Below, in pieces: positions 26,772-36,612 of a DNA stretch of 64,000 bases (its first letter is position 1; every line of letters starts with the position of its first letter). The notes beneath the pieces are model-generated. The model saw nothing but the letters and a program-made list of their open reading frames with translations. It did not search any database and had not been told where the DNA came from. A program made the translations under genes and the position numbers. The DNA is from Granulicella sapmiensis (GTDB lineage Bacteria > Acidobacteriota > Terriglobia > Terriglobales > Acidobacteriaceae). The stretch is taken from the NCBI GenBank assembly GCA_026225395.1, contig JAMFSR010000040.1, forward strand, positions 1-64,000, read 5' to 3'.

Positions 26772-28175
26772 CTAGCTGCTGGAGTCGGTGTCTACGATCG
26801 GTTGGACCGAGTTATCGCGTTTGATGGCGGTGCCGCTTTTGAGGGAGCGCAGGATTTTGTAGCGGCCAGTGACGAGCTCGTCGCCGGCGTTGAGGCCGGT
26901 GAGGACTTCGATGTCCGTAGCTCCGGTGATGCCCGTGGTAACCGGTACGAATTTGACGCGGAGCTTGTCCTTGTCTTTGACAAGGAGATAGACGCCCTGG
27001 GTAAGGGTGGGCTTGGTTGCGCTCGTGGAAACTGTGGTCGAGGCTTTGCCGTGATTGGTGTAGAGAGCCTGTTCGTCGGCGGCGTCGCGCTGGACGAGGG
27101 ATTGGATGGGGATCGTCAGGGTGTCTGGCTTGTTGGCCGTGACGATCTTGGCGGTGCAGGAAAGGCCGGGGCGAAGATCGTCGGGAGAGATGCCGGAGTC
27201 AGCGTCGAGCGTGACGACGACTTTGAAATCCTTTGCTTCTTCCGTGCCGGTGGTGGACTGCGAGGTGGCGACGCCGGTGGTGCGGAGGAGCGCCTGGTCG
27301 CCGACTTCGGTGACGTGGCCTTTGAAGATTTTGCCGGGAAGGGCATCGACGGTGACGTCGGCGGGCTGGCCCAGGCGGACATTGACGATGTCGGTTTCGT
27401 CGACCTTGACCTCGGCGGTAATGACGGACATGTCGGCGAGGGTCATGAGGGTAGATCCCTCGGCGTTCTGGATGCCGACGACGACGGTTTCGCCTTCGCG
27501 GACGGGAACGTTGGTAACGAGGCCGTCGAAGGGTGCGCGGGAGACGGTTTTGTCGAGGGCGTCGTAGTTGGCGCGCTGGGTGGCGACGGCCTGGTTGGTA
27601 TGGCCGCGAGCGGAGTCGGTCTGGGCCTGGGCCTGGGCTACGGCAGCCTGGCGCTGAGCCAGCGTGGCGACGGACATGTCGTAGGCGGCCTTCTTGGCGT
27701 CGTAGTCCTGCTTGGCGATGAGCTTGGACTCGTAGAGCTGCTTGGAGCGGCCGAAGTCGAGCTGCTTCTGCTCGAGATCAGCTTTGGCCTGATCGACGTT
27801 GGCGACGGCGGTCTTTTCGGCGGCGATGTAGGAGCTGATGTCTGTCTTGGAGGCGGCGATGGTAGCGGCCTGTGCGGCGACGGTGGCTTCGGGCTGGACG
27901 TTTTCCACAGTCGCAAGGACGGTGCCGGCTTTTACGTGGTCGCCTTCTTTGACGTAGAGGTGCGTGATCCGGCCGAAGGAGGTGGCACCGACGTTGACGT
28001 AGGTCTTGGGCTTGATCTGTCCGGTACCGCTGACGGTAGCGACTAGGTCCTCGCGGACGGCTTTTCCGGTGGCGACAGGGGTGACGTTGGAGCGCCCGTA
28101 AAGGATCGTTCCAGTGATGGCACCGGCAAGAACCAGAACAGCAAAGACGATTAGAGCAATTTTTTTGGCACTCAT
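26772..28175 (-). CDS. Periplasmic adaptor (HlyD/MacA-like)
   Basis: 467 residues. A membrane anchor (about 4-26) is followed by a barrel-sandwich segment (GRITHLYVKEGDHVKAGTVL), a long alpha-helical hairpin rich in Ala/Gln/Lys (about 100-200), the second half of the barrel (APFDGLVTNVPVREGETV), then a beta-barrel and a membrane-proximal domain. This is the MacA/HlyD membrane-fusion fold that links an inner-membrane pump to an outer-membrane channel. With the downstream ATPase it suggests a MacAB-like system, but no FtsX-type permease or TolC-like gene is visible. The start at 28175 has a weak ribosome site. Confidence 0.85.
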   Translation of the reverse strand: MSAKKIALIVFAVLVLAGAITGTILYGRSNVTPVATGKAVREDLVATVSGTGQIKPKTYVNVGATSFGRITHLYVKEGDHVKAGTVLATVENVQPEATVAAQAATIAASKTDISSYIAAEKTAVANVDQAKADLEQKQLDFGRSKQLYESKLIAKQDYDAKKAAYDMSVATLAQRQAAVAQAQAQTDSARGHTNQAVATQRANYDALDKTVSRAPFDGLVTNVPVREGETVVVGIQNAEGSTLMTLADMSVITAEVKVDETDIVNVRLGQPADVTVDALPGKIFKGHVTEVGDQALLRTTGVATSQSTTGTEEAKDFKVVVTLDADSGISPDDLRPGLSCTAKIVTANKPDTLTIPIQSLVQRDAADEQALYTNHGKASTTVSTSATKPTLTQGVYLLVKDKDKLRVKFVPVTTGITGATDIEVLTGLNAGDELVTGRYKILRSLKSGTAIKRDNSVQPIVDTDSSS

Positions 28176-28440
28176 TTGTGTTGTCGGTCGCGGGCTTTGG
28201 TCGCGGCTTTCTTCGTCTGCGCGTTCACGGCGCAGGTGGAATTTATCGAGGCACGGGATAGAGATACGCTGCCTGCCGCGCCATGGTTCCCTTGGTGTGG
28301 AAAAAACGAAAGCGAGGCGAAGACGTCGAACACTATACCGATGGTTCCGATGATAGCAGCGGACGGCTGTTTCGAGCTTGTGAAAGGTTGCCTGCAGGAA
28401 TAGAATCGGGAGGTCAAAGTTGAAGGAGTTCCGGCCTATT

Positions 28441-30228
28441 ATGCAAACGCGATTTATCCTCTCCACAGTAACCTTGCTGGCGCTTTCGGGCGCGAGCATT
28501 GGAGCGCGTGCGCAGACGCCGGCATCGGCGTCGACTACGGCTGCAACGGACCAGGCAGTGCCTGCCAGCCACCAACCGGCGGCCTTGGAAAACAATGGCG
28601 GCGTGGTGAAGTCTCCGCCGATAGAAGAGAAGCCCGATCCGCTGAAGCGTCGGCTGAGCGACCGCCAGGAACGGACCCGGCGCGAGCAGACCAAGAACGA
28701 GTTGCATGGCTCCTACAAGACGTGGTTGGACCAGGACGTTCGCTGGATCATCACGGATGAAGAAGCGAAAGCTTTCAAGAACCTGGCGAACGACGAAGAA
28801 CGCGATCAGTTCATCGAGCAGTTCTGGCTGCGGCGCAATCCGAACCCGGAGTCGCCGGAGAATGAGTTCCGCGACGAGCACTATGCTCGCATCGCCTATG
28901 CCAACGAGCATTTTGCGGCAGGCAAGCCAGGATGGATGACGGATCGCGGTCACATCTGGATTGCGTATGGCAAGCCGGACAGCACGGACTCGCACCCTTC
29001 GGGCGGAAGCTATCAGCGTCCGGTGGATGAGGGGGGCGGCGAGACTTCGACCTTCCCCTTTGAGGTGTGGCACTACCGTTACCTCGCGGGCGTTGGCGAC
29101 AACATCGACATAGAGTTTGTAGACACCTGCATGTGCGGCGACTATCACGCGACCATGGATCGTTCGGAGAAGGACGCTCTGAAGAATGTTCCGGGTGCCG
29201 GCTTGACGGACTATGAACAGCAGGGCCGCTCGACCAAGGCCGACCGTTTCAAGGGTGGTGGGCTGGAACAGCTTGGCGATGGGCCGATGGCAACCAGCAA
29301 CCAAAGCAAGCAGTTCGATCGCCTGGACCAGTTTGCGAAGATCTTCGCACCGCCGCCGGTGAAGTTTGCGGATCTGGACAGCTTCCTGAGTTCGGCGAAG
29401 GTGCTCAATGGGCCGCCGTTCCTGTTCGATGTACGGACCGACTATGTGAAGCTGACCAACGACACCGTGATGGTGCCGCTGACGCTGCAGATCAAGAACG
29501 GGGATATCACTTACATCACCAAGGATGATTATTCGGTGGGCACGGTGAATATCCTGGGACGGGTGAGCAATATCACCGACCACATTGTGCAGACGTTTGA
29601 AGATACGGTGACCGTGAACACGGCTGCCGATCTGCTCTCGAAGACCAAGAACAACGTGTCGATTTACTGGAAGGCCCTGCCGTTGCCTCCAGGTCGCTAC
29701 AAGGTTGAGATTGCGATCAAGGATGTGAACAATCCGGACCACGTGGGCGTATGGCGCCGGAGCGTCGACGTACCGAAGTATGAGGACGACATTCTTTCGT
29801 CATCGTCGCTCATTTTGGCCGACACTATGGAACGAGTGCCTTCGAAGAATATCGGGACGGGGAATTTCGTGATCGGCAACACGCATCTGACGCCTCGTGT
29901 GCCTCCGACGCTGACCACGCCTGTGACGTTCCATCGCGCACAGAACCTGAACTTCTGGATGCAGGTTTATAACCTGGGGATCGGCGAAAACAAGCGGAAC
30001 GACGCAACGATCGAGTATCAGGTGCTGGATGTAGCGACGAATAAGCAGATTCTGGTATCGCAGGAGACGGCGGCGAAGCTGAACCCGAATGCGGATCAGT
30101 TGACGCTGGAGAAGTCGATGCCGCTGGCGAGTCTGCAGCCGGGGAAGTATACCGTAACAATCAAGGTAAATGACGGGGTTTCGAAGCAACAATTGGCGGA
30201 ATCTGTGCCGTTTTTTGTGGTGCAATAG
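28441..30228 (+). CDS. Secreted GWxTD-domain protein
   Basis: About 595 residues with signal peptide MQTRFILSTVTLLALSGASIGARAQ. A Pro/Ala-rich linker leads into the GWxTD domain; the defining PGWMTDRGHIWIAYGKPD begins near residue 162. The C-terminal half (about 310-595) looks like beta-sandwich repeats (LPPGRYKVEIAIKD, LQPGKYTVTIKVND). The family is common in Acidobacteria and neighbouring phyla and its role is unknown. A TTG at 28420 with GGGAGG six bases upstream is an alternative start. It is followed by the outer-membrane-type gene 171 bp later. Confidence 0.85.
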   Translation: MQTRFILSTVTLLALSGASIGARAQTPASASTTAATDQAVPASHQPAALENNGGVVKSPPIEEKPDPLKRRLSDRQERTRREQTKNELHGSYKTWLDQDVRWIITDEEAKAFKNLANDEERDQFIEQFWLRRNPNPESPENEFRDEHYARIAYANEHFAAGKPGWMTDRGHIWIAYGKPDSTDSHPSGGSYQRPVDEGGGETSTFPFEVWHYRYLAGVGDNIDIEFVDTCMCGDYHATMDRSEKDALKNVPGAGLTDYEQQGRSTKADRFKGGGLEQLGDGPMATSNQSKQFDRLDQFAKIFAPPPVKFADLDSFLSSAKVLNGPPFLFDVRTDYVKLTNDTVMVPLTLQIKNGDITYITKDDYSVGTVNILGRVSNITDHIVQTFEDTVTVNTAADLLSKTKNNVSIYWKALPLPPGRYKVEIAIKDVNNPDHVGVWRRSVDVPKYEDDILSSSSLILADTMERVPSKNIGTGNFVIGNTHLTPRVPPTLTTPVTFHRAQNLNFWMQVYNLGIGENKRNDATIEYQVLDVATNKQILVSQETAAKLNPNADQLTLEKSMPLASLQPGKYTVTIKVNDGVSKQQLAESVPFFVVQ

Positions 30229-30399
30229 GGCTACGGGTTTGAACGGGTATTTCCCAGGACGACTGCCCGGGTACGTGAAGCATAGCCACGCAGGACAAGA
30301 CCGTGATGGCAGTTTCAGAGCAGACGGCGAGCGCTTGAGTAAGACGAAGCGCATTTATCGGAGAGCAGGACGCGCGCGAAACACGAACTTGAGGGCGCG

Positions 30400-32103
30400 G
30401 TGAGACGAGTCGTACTAGTTCTGGTTCTGGTTGTAACGTTCGGTGTGACCGGGCAGAGCTTTGCTGCGTCAAGCAGCGCGGTTCTGCGAGGGGTTGTGCG
30501 AGACGTTCACGGGATACCGCAGATGGGTGCGGTGGTGGAGCTTCTGACTGCCGATGCAAACGTGATGGCTACCGCCTTTACGGATGATCATGGACGATAT
30601 TTGATGGCGGCGATTCTTCCCGGACAGTACCAGGTTCGGGCGAGTGCGGCGTTTTTGTTGCCGGCTACGCGGAACAATTTGCGCATACAGGCTGGGGCAC
30701 AGATGATCGTGAACCTGACCATGAGTACGCTGTTTGAAGCTGAGAGCTGGCTGCCCGCACAGAAGCGTCGCGCGGATGAGCCGGCCGACGATTGGAAGTG
30801 GACGCTGCGGTCGACCGCGAGCCGACCATTGTTGCGTATGGTGGGTGGGGACGACCAAGGAGTAAGCATCTCGTCAAGCGCGCCCGAAGCGCACAAAGCG
30901 GTGCAGCAGGCGCGGGTATCCGTTACGAGCGGTGATGGCGCCTTTGGGCAGGGCGGGGTGCATCAGGTGATGTTGCTGAACCGCACACTGGAGGATGGTG
31001 ACAGCGCGATCCTTCGGGTAGATATGGGGAATCCGCCGGCTGGCTTTCCGCTGAGGCCTTCTGCCGAGGTGAGCGCGGGGTATGAGCGGCGGTCGCCGAT
31101 GGGCGGAAATACACGGCTTGTGACAAGCTACCAATCGCATCCGGAGCTGACCTACGGAAGCGGTGCGGGACTGCAGGTAATGCGGTTGGCGAGTACGCAG
31201 CAGATCAGCCTGGGCGATGCTGTGATGATTGATGTCGGCACGCTGGTACAAGCTGAGAGGCTGGCCGCGACGAGGTTTGTTAGCGAACCGTTTTTGCGCG
31301 TGATGGCTCGACCGACGGAGGGTCTGATGGTGGAGTATCGCTTCGCTACAGGCCGTTCGCTCCAGAGTTCCGACGATCTGGATAAGATCAAGCCGCCTGC
31401 AGATGTGTTGACGGATGCCAGTGGACGTCCGCTGAGTGCGAAGGGGAGCCACCAGGAGGTTTCCGTAAGCAAGAAGCTGGGGACGCGTACGGTAGCGTTT
31501 GCTGTCTATAGCGATAATTTTTCGAGCGGTGCACTGGCGGGCAGCGGGTTGATCGATCGTACAGGTCTGGCGGGTGTGCCAATGGTCGCGGATCCGACGA
31601 CAGGCACGTTCCGCGTGGCGTCAAATGGGTATTGGGGGCGGGGTTTGAGCGGCTCGGTGGTGCAGCCGCTGACCCCCTCGCTGGCGGTTTGGGGGGAGTA
31701 CGACCTCGGCACCGCTTTGTGGAGCACGGCTGGTCCGGCTCCGACGCTCAACACGTTGACTTCAACCGTTGGTGCTCATACGGCTCAGGCTGGGAGCGTG
31801 GCTATTCGAGGGAAGGTACTGCGTAGCGGAACCTCGCTGAAGGCGGAGTATCGCTGGCAGCCGCTGCGGACTTTGACCCAGGTGAATACTTATAACGCCT
31901 CGCCCGATGAGGCTTATCTGGGGTTCTATGTGCGGCAGCGTCTGTGGTGTGGACGGATTTTGCCGGAGGGGATCGACGCTGTGGTGGAGGCGACGAACCT
32001 GCTGGAGCAGGGGTATCAGCCGGTGTTGGCGCCGGATGGGCATACGCTGTTCCTGGCGCAGTTGCCGCGTGCGATTCAAGGTGGGCTTGCGTTCAATTTT
32101 TAG
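30400..32103 (+). CDS. Outer-membrane-type protein with N-terminal regulatory-like domain
   Basis: 567 residues. Signal peptide (MRRVVLVLVLVVTFGVTGQSFA), then a carboxypeptidase-regulatory-like domain (about 25-105: AVLRGVVRDVHGIPQMGAVVEL...). From about 130 the protein is rich in alternating polar/hydrophobic strands, and the last residue is Phe (GLAFNF), the usual outer-membrane beta-barrel signal. No TonB-receptor plug is recognisable, so it may be a small barrel partnered with the GWxTD protein. GTG start at 30400 with GAGGG upstream. The function is unknown. Confidence 0.72.
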   Translation: MRRVVLVLVLVVTFGVTGQSFAASSSAVLRGVVRDVHGIPQMGAVVELLTADANVMATAFTDDHGRYLMAAILPGQYQVRASAAFLLPATRNNLRIQAGAQMIVNLTMSTLFEAESWLPAQKRRADEPADDWKWTLRSTASRPLLRMVGGDDQGVSISSSAPEAHKAVQQARVSVTSGDGAFGQGGVHQVMLLNRTLEDGDSAILRVDMGNPPAGFPLRPSAEVSAGYERRSPMGGNTRLVTSYQSHPELTYGSGAGLQVMRLASTQQISLGDAVMIDVGTLVQAERLAATRFVSEPFLRVMARPTEGLMVEYRFATGRSLQSSDDLDKIKPPADVLTDASGRPLSAKGSHQEVSVSKKLGTRTVAFAVYSDNFSSGALAGSGLIDRTGLAGVPMVADPTTGTFRVASNGYWGRGLSGSVVQPLTPSLAVWGEYDLGTALWSTAGPAPTLNTLTSTVGAHTAQAGSVAIRGKVLRSGTSLKAEYRWQPLRTLTQVNTYNASPDEAYLGFYVRQRLWCGRILPEGIDAVVEATNLLEQGYQPVLAPDGHTLFLAQLPRAIQGGLAFNF

Positions 32104-32244
32104 CGGACAGCCTACCTTTGCGGAGCGTCTACGACTAAAGTGTTAGGGAGTAACCTTTGGTAACTTCATAAAATACTCGACAGTTGCACAATACCATTCG
32201 TTTGAAGCGAGATGGCTAGCGCGGAGTAGACCGCCGGAGTTGCT

Positions 32245-32577
32245 ATGAAAAAGACCGCACTCGTACGAAGAAAATGGATTCTGGGTGGAAGTGCGCTGTT
32301 TCTGCTCTATGCGGGATTGCATTCTGGTGGGATTCTGCTGCGGCTGTGCTTGCTTGTAGCGGCGACTGGGTGCTTCGTGTTTTGGTCACGAAACAAGCAG
32401 CGGCTTGATGGATTTGTCGAACGCTCCGAAGTCGCTGAGCAGGTCTTCGAGGTTGCTGCACCTGTATCCGGTACACAGGCGGGGCTGGAACCGCAGGCCT
32501 ATTTTGCGAAGATGCCGGTGAGGTATCCGCGGCCGGTTTACATTCATCGAGGCGGGTTCCATTTGCAGCGTCACTGA
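32245..32577 (+). CDS. Small membrane protein, function unknown
   Basis: 110 residues with a basic N-terminus (MKKTALVRRKW) and two adjacent hydrophobic segments (ILGGSALFLLYAGLHSGGILLRLCLLVAATGCFVF), then a soluble tail of about 55 residues. GGAG lies eight bases before the ATG. No family recognised. It lies alone between the outer-membrane-type gene and a 397-bp gap. Confidence 0.6.
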   Translation: MKKTALVRRKWILGGSALFLLYAGLHSGGILLRLCLLVAATGCFVFWSRNKQRLDGFVERSEVAEQVFEVAAPVSGTQAGLEPQAYFAKMPVRYPRPVYIHRGGFHLQRH

Positions 32578-32974
32578 CGGTGGGCAAGTTGGCCGAAATC
32601 ACAGATTCTTAGGGTTTCGGTATCAAGATTTACTTCAAATTCATCTCACACTGCAGCTCCGGAAAGGAACGCCCAGGATCTGGCGCGGCTTCCGGACGAC
32701 GGCGTTGCGCTGAACGAAAAGTGAGCCGTTTACGGACTGTCAGAAATCAACAGAGCGGTAAAACCTTCTCATGGTAACGTCGCAAGTGCCTGTGTCGGGG
32801 GGAATGGGAACCTAGAAAAGCACATATTTTTCCTATAATGCGACTCACCGATCACTGTAACCTGCGTCACTCTCGAAGAGTTCTTTTGGAAGAGGGTTGT
32901 CACTAGTTTGGGTCGCCCTGTGAAGGTTTTTCCGTGTGATTACGTGTATTCTAAAAATCTAGCGAGCGATCAAA
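32578..32974. other. 397-bp intergenic region with possible -10 box
   Basis: No gene is convincing here. The region is less G+C-rich than its surroundings. TATAAT at 32834-32839 (context TTTTTCCTATAATGCG) could be a -10 element for the following glycosyltransferase, about 140 bp upstream of its start; no clear TTGACA lies 17 bp before it. Confidence 0.25.
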
Positions 32975-34135
32975 ATGCTTCATTTAGGGATTGAGCTCGG
33001 CAATACTAATTCGGGTACGAGTCTGCCTAAGTTTGGAGAGCCTTTGGTAACAAATATGTCTGTTAGCGACGCGCCTCAAAGTGCTTCTGCCAGCAGACCG
33101 AGTCTGCTACGAAAGACGGCTGTCGTCATCCCGACTTATAACGCCGGTCGGCACTGGAACCAGTTGCATTCGGCGCTGCAGCAGCAGGGCCTGTCCGAAG
33201 AACAAATTCTTATCGTTGATTCCTCTTCTTCCGACAACACGCGAAAGTTGGCGAGGCGTGCCGGCTACCGGTTGAAGCAGATTCCGAAGGAGAGCTTCCG
33301 TCACGGCGCGACCCGTCAGATGGCTGCGGAATCCTTGGGTTGGGCTGAAGTTCTGATCTATATGACTCAGGACGCGGCCCCGAGTGGTGAAAATTCTATA
33401 AAAAAGCTTGTAAGCAGTTTCGACGACCCGGAAGTAGGTGCCGCCTATGGACGACAGCTTCCCCGGCTGGAGGCAAGCCCGATTGAGCGCCATGCACGAT
33501 TGTTCAATTACCCGGATGCTTCCGATCTCCGTACCTTCTCGAGCCGAAATAAGCTAGGGATCAAAGCAGCGTTCATTTCCAACAGCTTTGCAGCTTACAG
33601 GCGGTCTGCGCTGCTGGAGGTTGGTGGGTTCCCGAGAAATACCATCGTCTCGGAAGAGGTGACGGTGGCTGCCCGCATGCTTATTGCGAATTGGAAAGTG
33701 GCCTATCAGGCGGATGCGGCGGTAATCCACTCCCACCCATTGACTGTGAAGCAGGAGTTTTCCCGGTACTTTGACATCGGGGTGCATCATGGGAGAGCGA
33801 AATGGCTGCTCCATGCGTTTGGTGGAGCCGGCGAAGAGGGACGGACGTTTGTCATGTCCCAGATGCGATACCTTGCGAAGACGAAGCCTTCGGACATGCC
33901 GGTAGCTGCTTTCAGGAACCTATCGAAGTGGTGCAGCTATCAGTTGGGACTGCACGAACGCTTTCTTCCGATTGCGGTCAAAGAAGCGTTGTCAGGCTAC
34001 CCGCATTTCTGGGAAGAAGAGCGCGAGCATGTCGGCGCCGCAAATTCAAAGGCCAAACACTATCGATTGGAATCAAACCCGCAGGATATGGGCGATGAGC
34101 GTTCGCGGGAACGCCGGTTCGAGGGTTTGATCTAG
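32975..34135 (+). CDS. Family 2 glycosyltransferase (rhamnosyltransferase-like)
   Basis: 386 residues with a GT-A fold. VVIPTYN begins at about residue 50, IVDSSSSDNT is the nucleotide-binding loop, and LIYMTQDAAPS holds the DxA metal motif in the family's 'TQDA' form. PKESFRHGATRQMAAE matches RfbN/WbbL-type rhamnosyltransferases. It most likely adds a sugar to a lipid-linked or polysaccharide acceptor. An ATG at 33056 (MSVSDAP) is an alternative start. An intrinsic terminator follows. Confidence 0.85.
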   Translation: MLHLGIELGNTNSGTSLPKFGEPLVTNMSVSDAPQSASASRPSLLRKTAVVIPTYNAGRHWNQLHSALQQQGLSEEQILIVDSSSSDNTRKLARRAGYRLKQIPKESFRHGATRQMAAESLGWAEVLIYMTQDAAPSGENSIKKLVSSFDDPEVGAAYGRQLPRLEASPIERHARLFNYPDASDLRTFSSRNKLGIKAAFISNSFAAYRRSALLEVGGFPRNTIVSEEVTVAARMLIANWKVAYQADAAVIHSHPLTVKQEFSRYFDIGVHHGRAKWLLHAFGGAGEEGRTFVMSQMRYLAKTKPSDMPVAAFRNLSKWCSYQLGLHERFLPIAVKEALSGYPHFWEEEREHVGAANSKAKHYRLESNPQDMGDERSRERRFEGLI

Positions 34136-34160
34136 TTTTTCATCAGTAAGGAAGTATGAA

Positions 34161-34188
34161 AGAGCCGCCAATACAGGCGGCTCTTTTT
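34161..34188 (+). terminator. Intrinsic terminator after the glycosyltransferase
   Basis: AGAGCCGCC (34161-34169) pairs perfectly with GGCGGCTCT (34176-34184) with loop AATACA and a following T-run, 25 bp past the stop. The rest of the 345-bp gap to 34481 shows nothing further that I can support. Confidence 0.9.
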
Positions 34189-34480
34189 ATTGAGACCCGG
34201 CGCACTTTCTGTCTTCCAGAACACTCGCGATAGGGGCGATCTCCCTGGGCGTCTTTCGCTACACCAAGGGAGCGCGACCATTGATCAGACAGGCTGCACA
34301 GCGAGCGGATCGCGATAGGAACTTGCCTTCGACGGACCGTCGCAGGGTGCTCTGTACAGCGGAGCGTTCCCGTTTCTCCTTGCAATCGAGTCGCAATGTT
34401 CAACTGCTATAATCCGACTCGCCCAAGCGGACTGCCAGTTGAGCGGCAGCGGAACGGCCTTATCTGGAGTGAATTTAGGA

Positions 34481-35761
34481 ATGCATAGCATGATGCAGGA
34501 GCCTGAGACTGCGGTCGCCGAAGCCAAGAGCCCTCTGGCGGAAATGCATAAGATCATATCGAGCGAAAGTTTCGCCAAGGCCCCACGGTTGTGTTCATTT
34601 TTGACGTATATCGTAGAGCGATCTGTAGAAGGCGATGTCGACAGCCTGACCGAACAACAGATTGGCATCCACGTTTTCAATCGCGCGCCGGGCTACAACT
34701 CGAATGATGACAACATTGTGCGTGGAACGGCACGTTCCCTACGGCAAAGGCTAGCAACATACTATTTATCGGAAGGTCTCCGAGACCGTGTCCGGATCGA
34801 GATTCCGAAGGGAGCATATGTTGCACTTTTTAAAGATGCCGCGACGATTGGAGAGCCCATTGATGCCGAAGGCAGCTTCGTTGCTGCCCACCCGCCGATA
34901 GATCTTTCGTCTGGCACGTCCACAGTTCGTTGGGAGTTCTGGGTTGCGATCGCGGCAGTTGGCCTAATTGCACTTTTTGGGTCGTGGCCTATGTTGCAAG
35001 CTCGAATCGCTCATGCTCACGATAAGTCGACACTGCTTTGGAACACAATTTTCACTAACGATAAGAGCACCTTTATCGTACCCGGAGACGCCGGACTTAA
35101 CATGTACGAAGTGCTGGACAAACGGACGGTCGATCTTGATTCTTATACGCAGCAAGCCTATCGACCAAATCCTGTTGCGACAGACGACATTGGGGCATCG
35201 CTCGGAACGCGGTTCTATACGACTGTGCCTGACATGCTATTGGTGGCAAAGCTGATTCGGCTGCCACAGGCCAATTCAGACCGCGCGCAGATTCGTTTTG
35301 CTCGTGACCTGACAGCGCGAGACCTCAAGGGCGCCAACCTTATCCTGATGGGAACGAGCAGCTACAACCCCTGGTCCGGGCTATTTCAGTCTGCGCTAAG
35401 TTTGCAAATGTCATGGGATCCGACTCAAGATATGTTTACGGTCATCAATAAGACTCCCCAACCCGGTGAGAAGTCGATTTACACCTGGACACTTAAAAAT
35501 GGAACCCAGGGCGGATTAAGTTTGATTTCATTGACAGATAATTCGCAGGGAAGTGGGCGAGTTCTCCTGGTGCAAGGGACAACTATGGGCGGGGTGTATG
35601 CGGCGTCAGATTTCTTGTCTGATCACCAACTTCTCGATCCAATTCTGGCTCGTGCTCAGCGCCCAGACGGAACGGTAAAGAACTTCGACGTTCTTCTCCA
35701 AAGCGACTTCCTTCGTTCGGGCGTTAGCAATCTACACGTGCTCTCCGCGCATGTTCACTAA
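34481..35761 (+). CDS. Membrane protein with CadC-like N-terminal domain
   Basis: About 426 residues. The N-terminal ~110 residues (IISSESFAKAPRLCSFLTYIVERSV ... IGIHVFNR ... DNIVRGTARSLRQRLATYY ... IEIPKGAYVALF) form a conserved module that I recall in many acidobacterial proteins, resembling a winged-helix or signalling domain. One membrane segment follows (about 150-172) and a ~250-residue extracytoplasmic domain of unknown type. It looks like a membrane-tethered regulator or sensor. ATG 34481 is chosen; the frame also opens at a TTG (34439) with no ribosome site. Confidence 0.6.
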   Translation: MHSMMQEPETAVAEAKSPLAEMHKIISSESFAKAPRLCSFLTYIVERSVEGDVDSLTEQQIGIHVFNRAPGYNSNDDNIVRGTARSLRQRLATYYLSEGLRDRVRIEIPKGAYVALFKDAATIGEPIDAEGSFVAAHPPIDLSSGTSTVRWEFWVAIAAVGLIALFGSWPMLQARIAHAHDKSTLLWNTIFTNDKSTFIVPGDAGLNMYEVLDKRTVDLDSYTQQAYRPNPVATDDIGASLGTRFYTTVPDMLLVAKLIRLPQANSDRAQIRFARDLTARDLKGANLILMGTSSYNPWSGLFQSALSLQMSWDPTQDMFTVINKTPQPGEKSIYTWTLKNGTQGGLSLISLTDNSQGSGRVLLVQGTTMGGVYAASDFLSDHQLLDPILARAQRPDGTVKNFDVLLQSDFLRSGVSNLHVLSAHVH

Positions 35762-35820
35762 TCAGACCGTGAGAACCTCAACCACTTTTTGCGTTGAGAA
35801 CGTGCTACGGCAATCCGGCA

Positions 35821-36612
35821 TCATTGCAGCAACGAGTTCAGCAGGGCTGCGAGCCGTAGTCCACCTTGCAGCAGGCGTTGCTCAACAATGGGCCATTTGG
35901 TTCGTCCATAATCCGGCGGTAGGATGACGACGGCGGATGGATGCCGAGGCACCGTGTCATAGATCTGATTTTGCGCGATCACCAGGCCCTCTTTTGCCCA
36001 ATCCATGGGTGTACCCCCAGCGACTACAACTTTTCCCGACTTTATCAGCTCGTTGGCGATCTGTGATGCGTTGCCTCCATGCTCCGCGATGATTTCGTCA
36101 TCCCATACCGCGTGCAATTCGGTCTGTTTCCCCTCAAACACCACTTTGATCCCGCTGCCCGTTGCGTCGGTATCGTGTAGCGGCTGTTGCAAATCACCAA
36201 CCAAGTGAACGATGTACTTAAGAGCGATTTCCCGCTCAATATCCGAGCGTTTGGGGTCGGCCAGGATTGCGCCGTATAGCGTGAGTGCATCGTCGGCGCA
36301 GAAGTGCCCTGGACACGGGTGCGGCCCGGGAGGGGTATTGTCCAACGGCAGCCGGATGGTATGACTTGGACTGCCAGCAAGACCGTCGCGCTTCGCTGCG
36401 TCCGCCCAACTGGAAATATCGGACAGGTTCTTGGCGCCTTCCACAGCCAAGAGTCGTTGCACCTGAGCGGCGGCGATGGGGGTCAGTTGAGCTTGAGCTA
36501 TATCGGCCACTACTGCGTGACCAGTCCGGCCCCACGGGAAAGCCTGTTGCGGAAACACTAATCCGACGATCAAAAGCGCGATCAGAATTTTGGGTTGGGT
36601 CGAAATTTTCAC
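35821..36612 (-). CDS. S1/P1-type nuclease
   Basis: About 263 residues, secreted. The signal peptide ends AFP, after which the mature chain begins with Trp (WGRTGHAVV), as required because the N-terminal Trp ligates zinc. Further zinc ligands appear as SSWAD, SHTIRLP, KYIVHLVGDLQQPLH and HAVWDDEI, so the trinuclear zinc site looks complete. The family cleaves single-stranded nucleic acids and releases phosphate. The GTG at 36612 is chosen because GGAG lies ten bases upstream; an ATG at 36684 is a less likely longer start. Confidence 0.85.
   Translation of the reverse strand: MKISTQPKILIALLIVGLVFPQQAFPWGRTGHAVVADIAQAQLTPIAAAQVQRLLAVEGAKNLSDISSWADAAKRDGLAGSPSHTIRLPLDNTPPGPHPCPGHFCADDALTLYGAILADPKRSDIEREIALKYIVHLVGDLQQPLHDTDATGSGIKVVFEGKQTELHAVWDDEIIAEHGGNASQIANELIKSGKVVVAGGTPMDWAKEGLVIAQNQIYDTVPRHPSAVVILPPDYGRTKWPIVEQRLLQGGLRLAALLNSLLQ

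Noticed and set aside
32834-32839. Firm sigma-70 promoter for the glycosyltransferase
   Set aside because: Only the -10 hexamer is convincing; no -35 at the right spacing, so it is listed with low confidence only.
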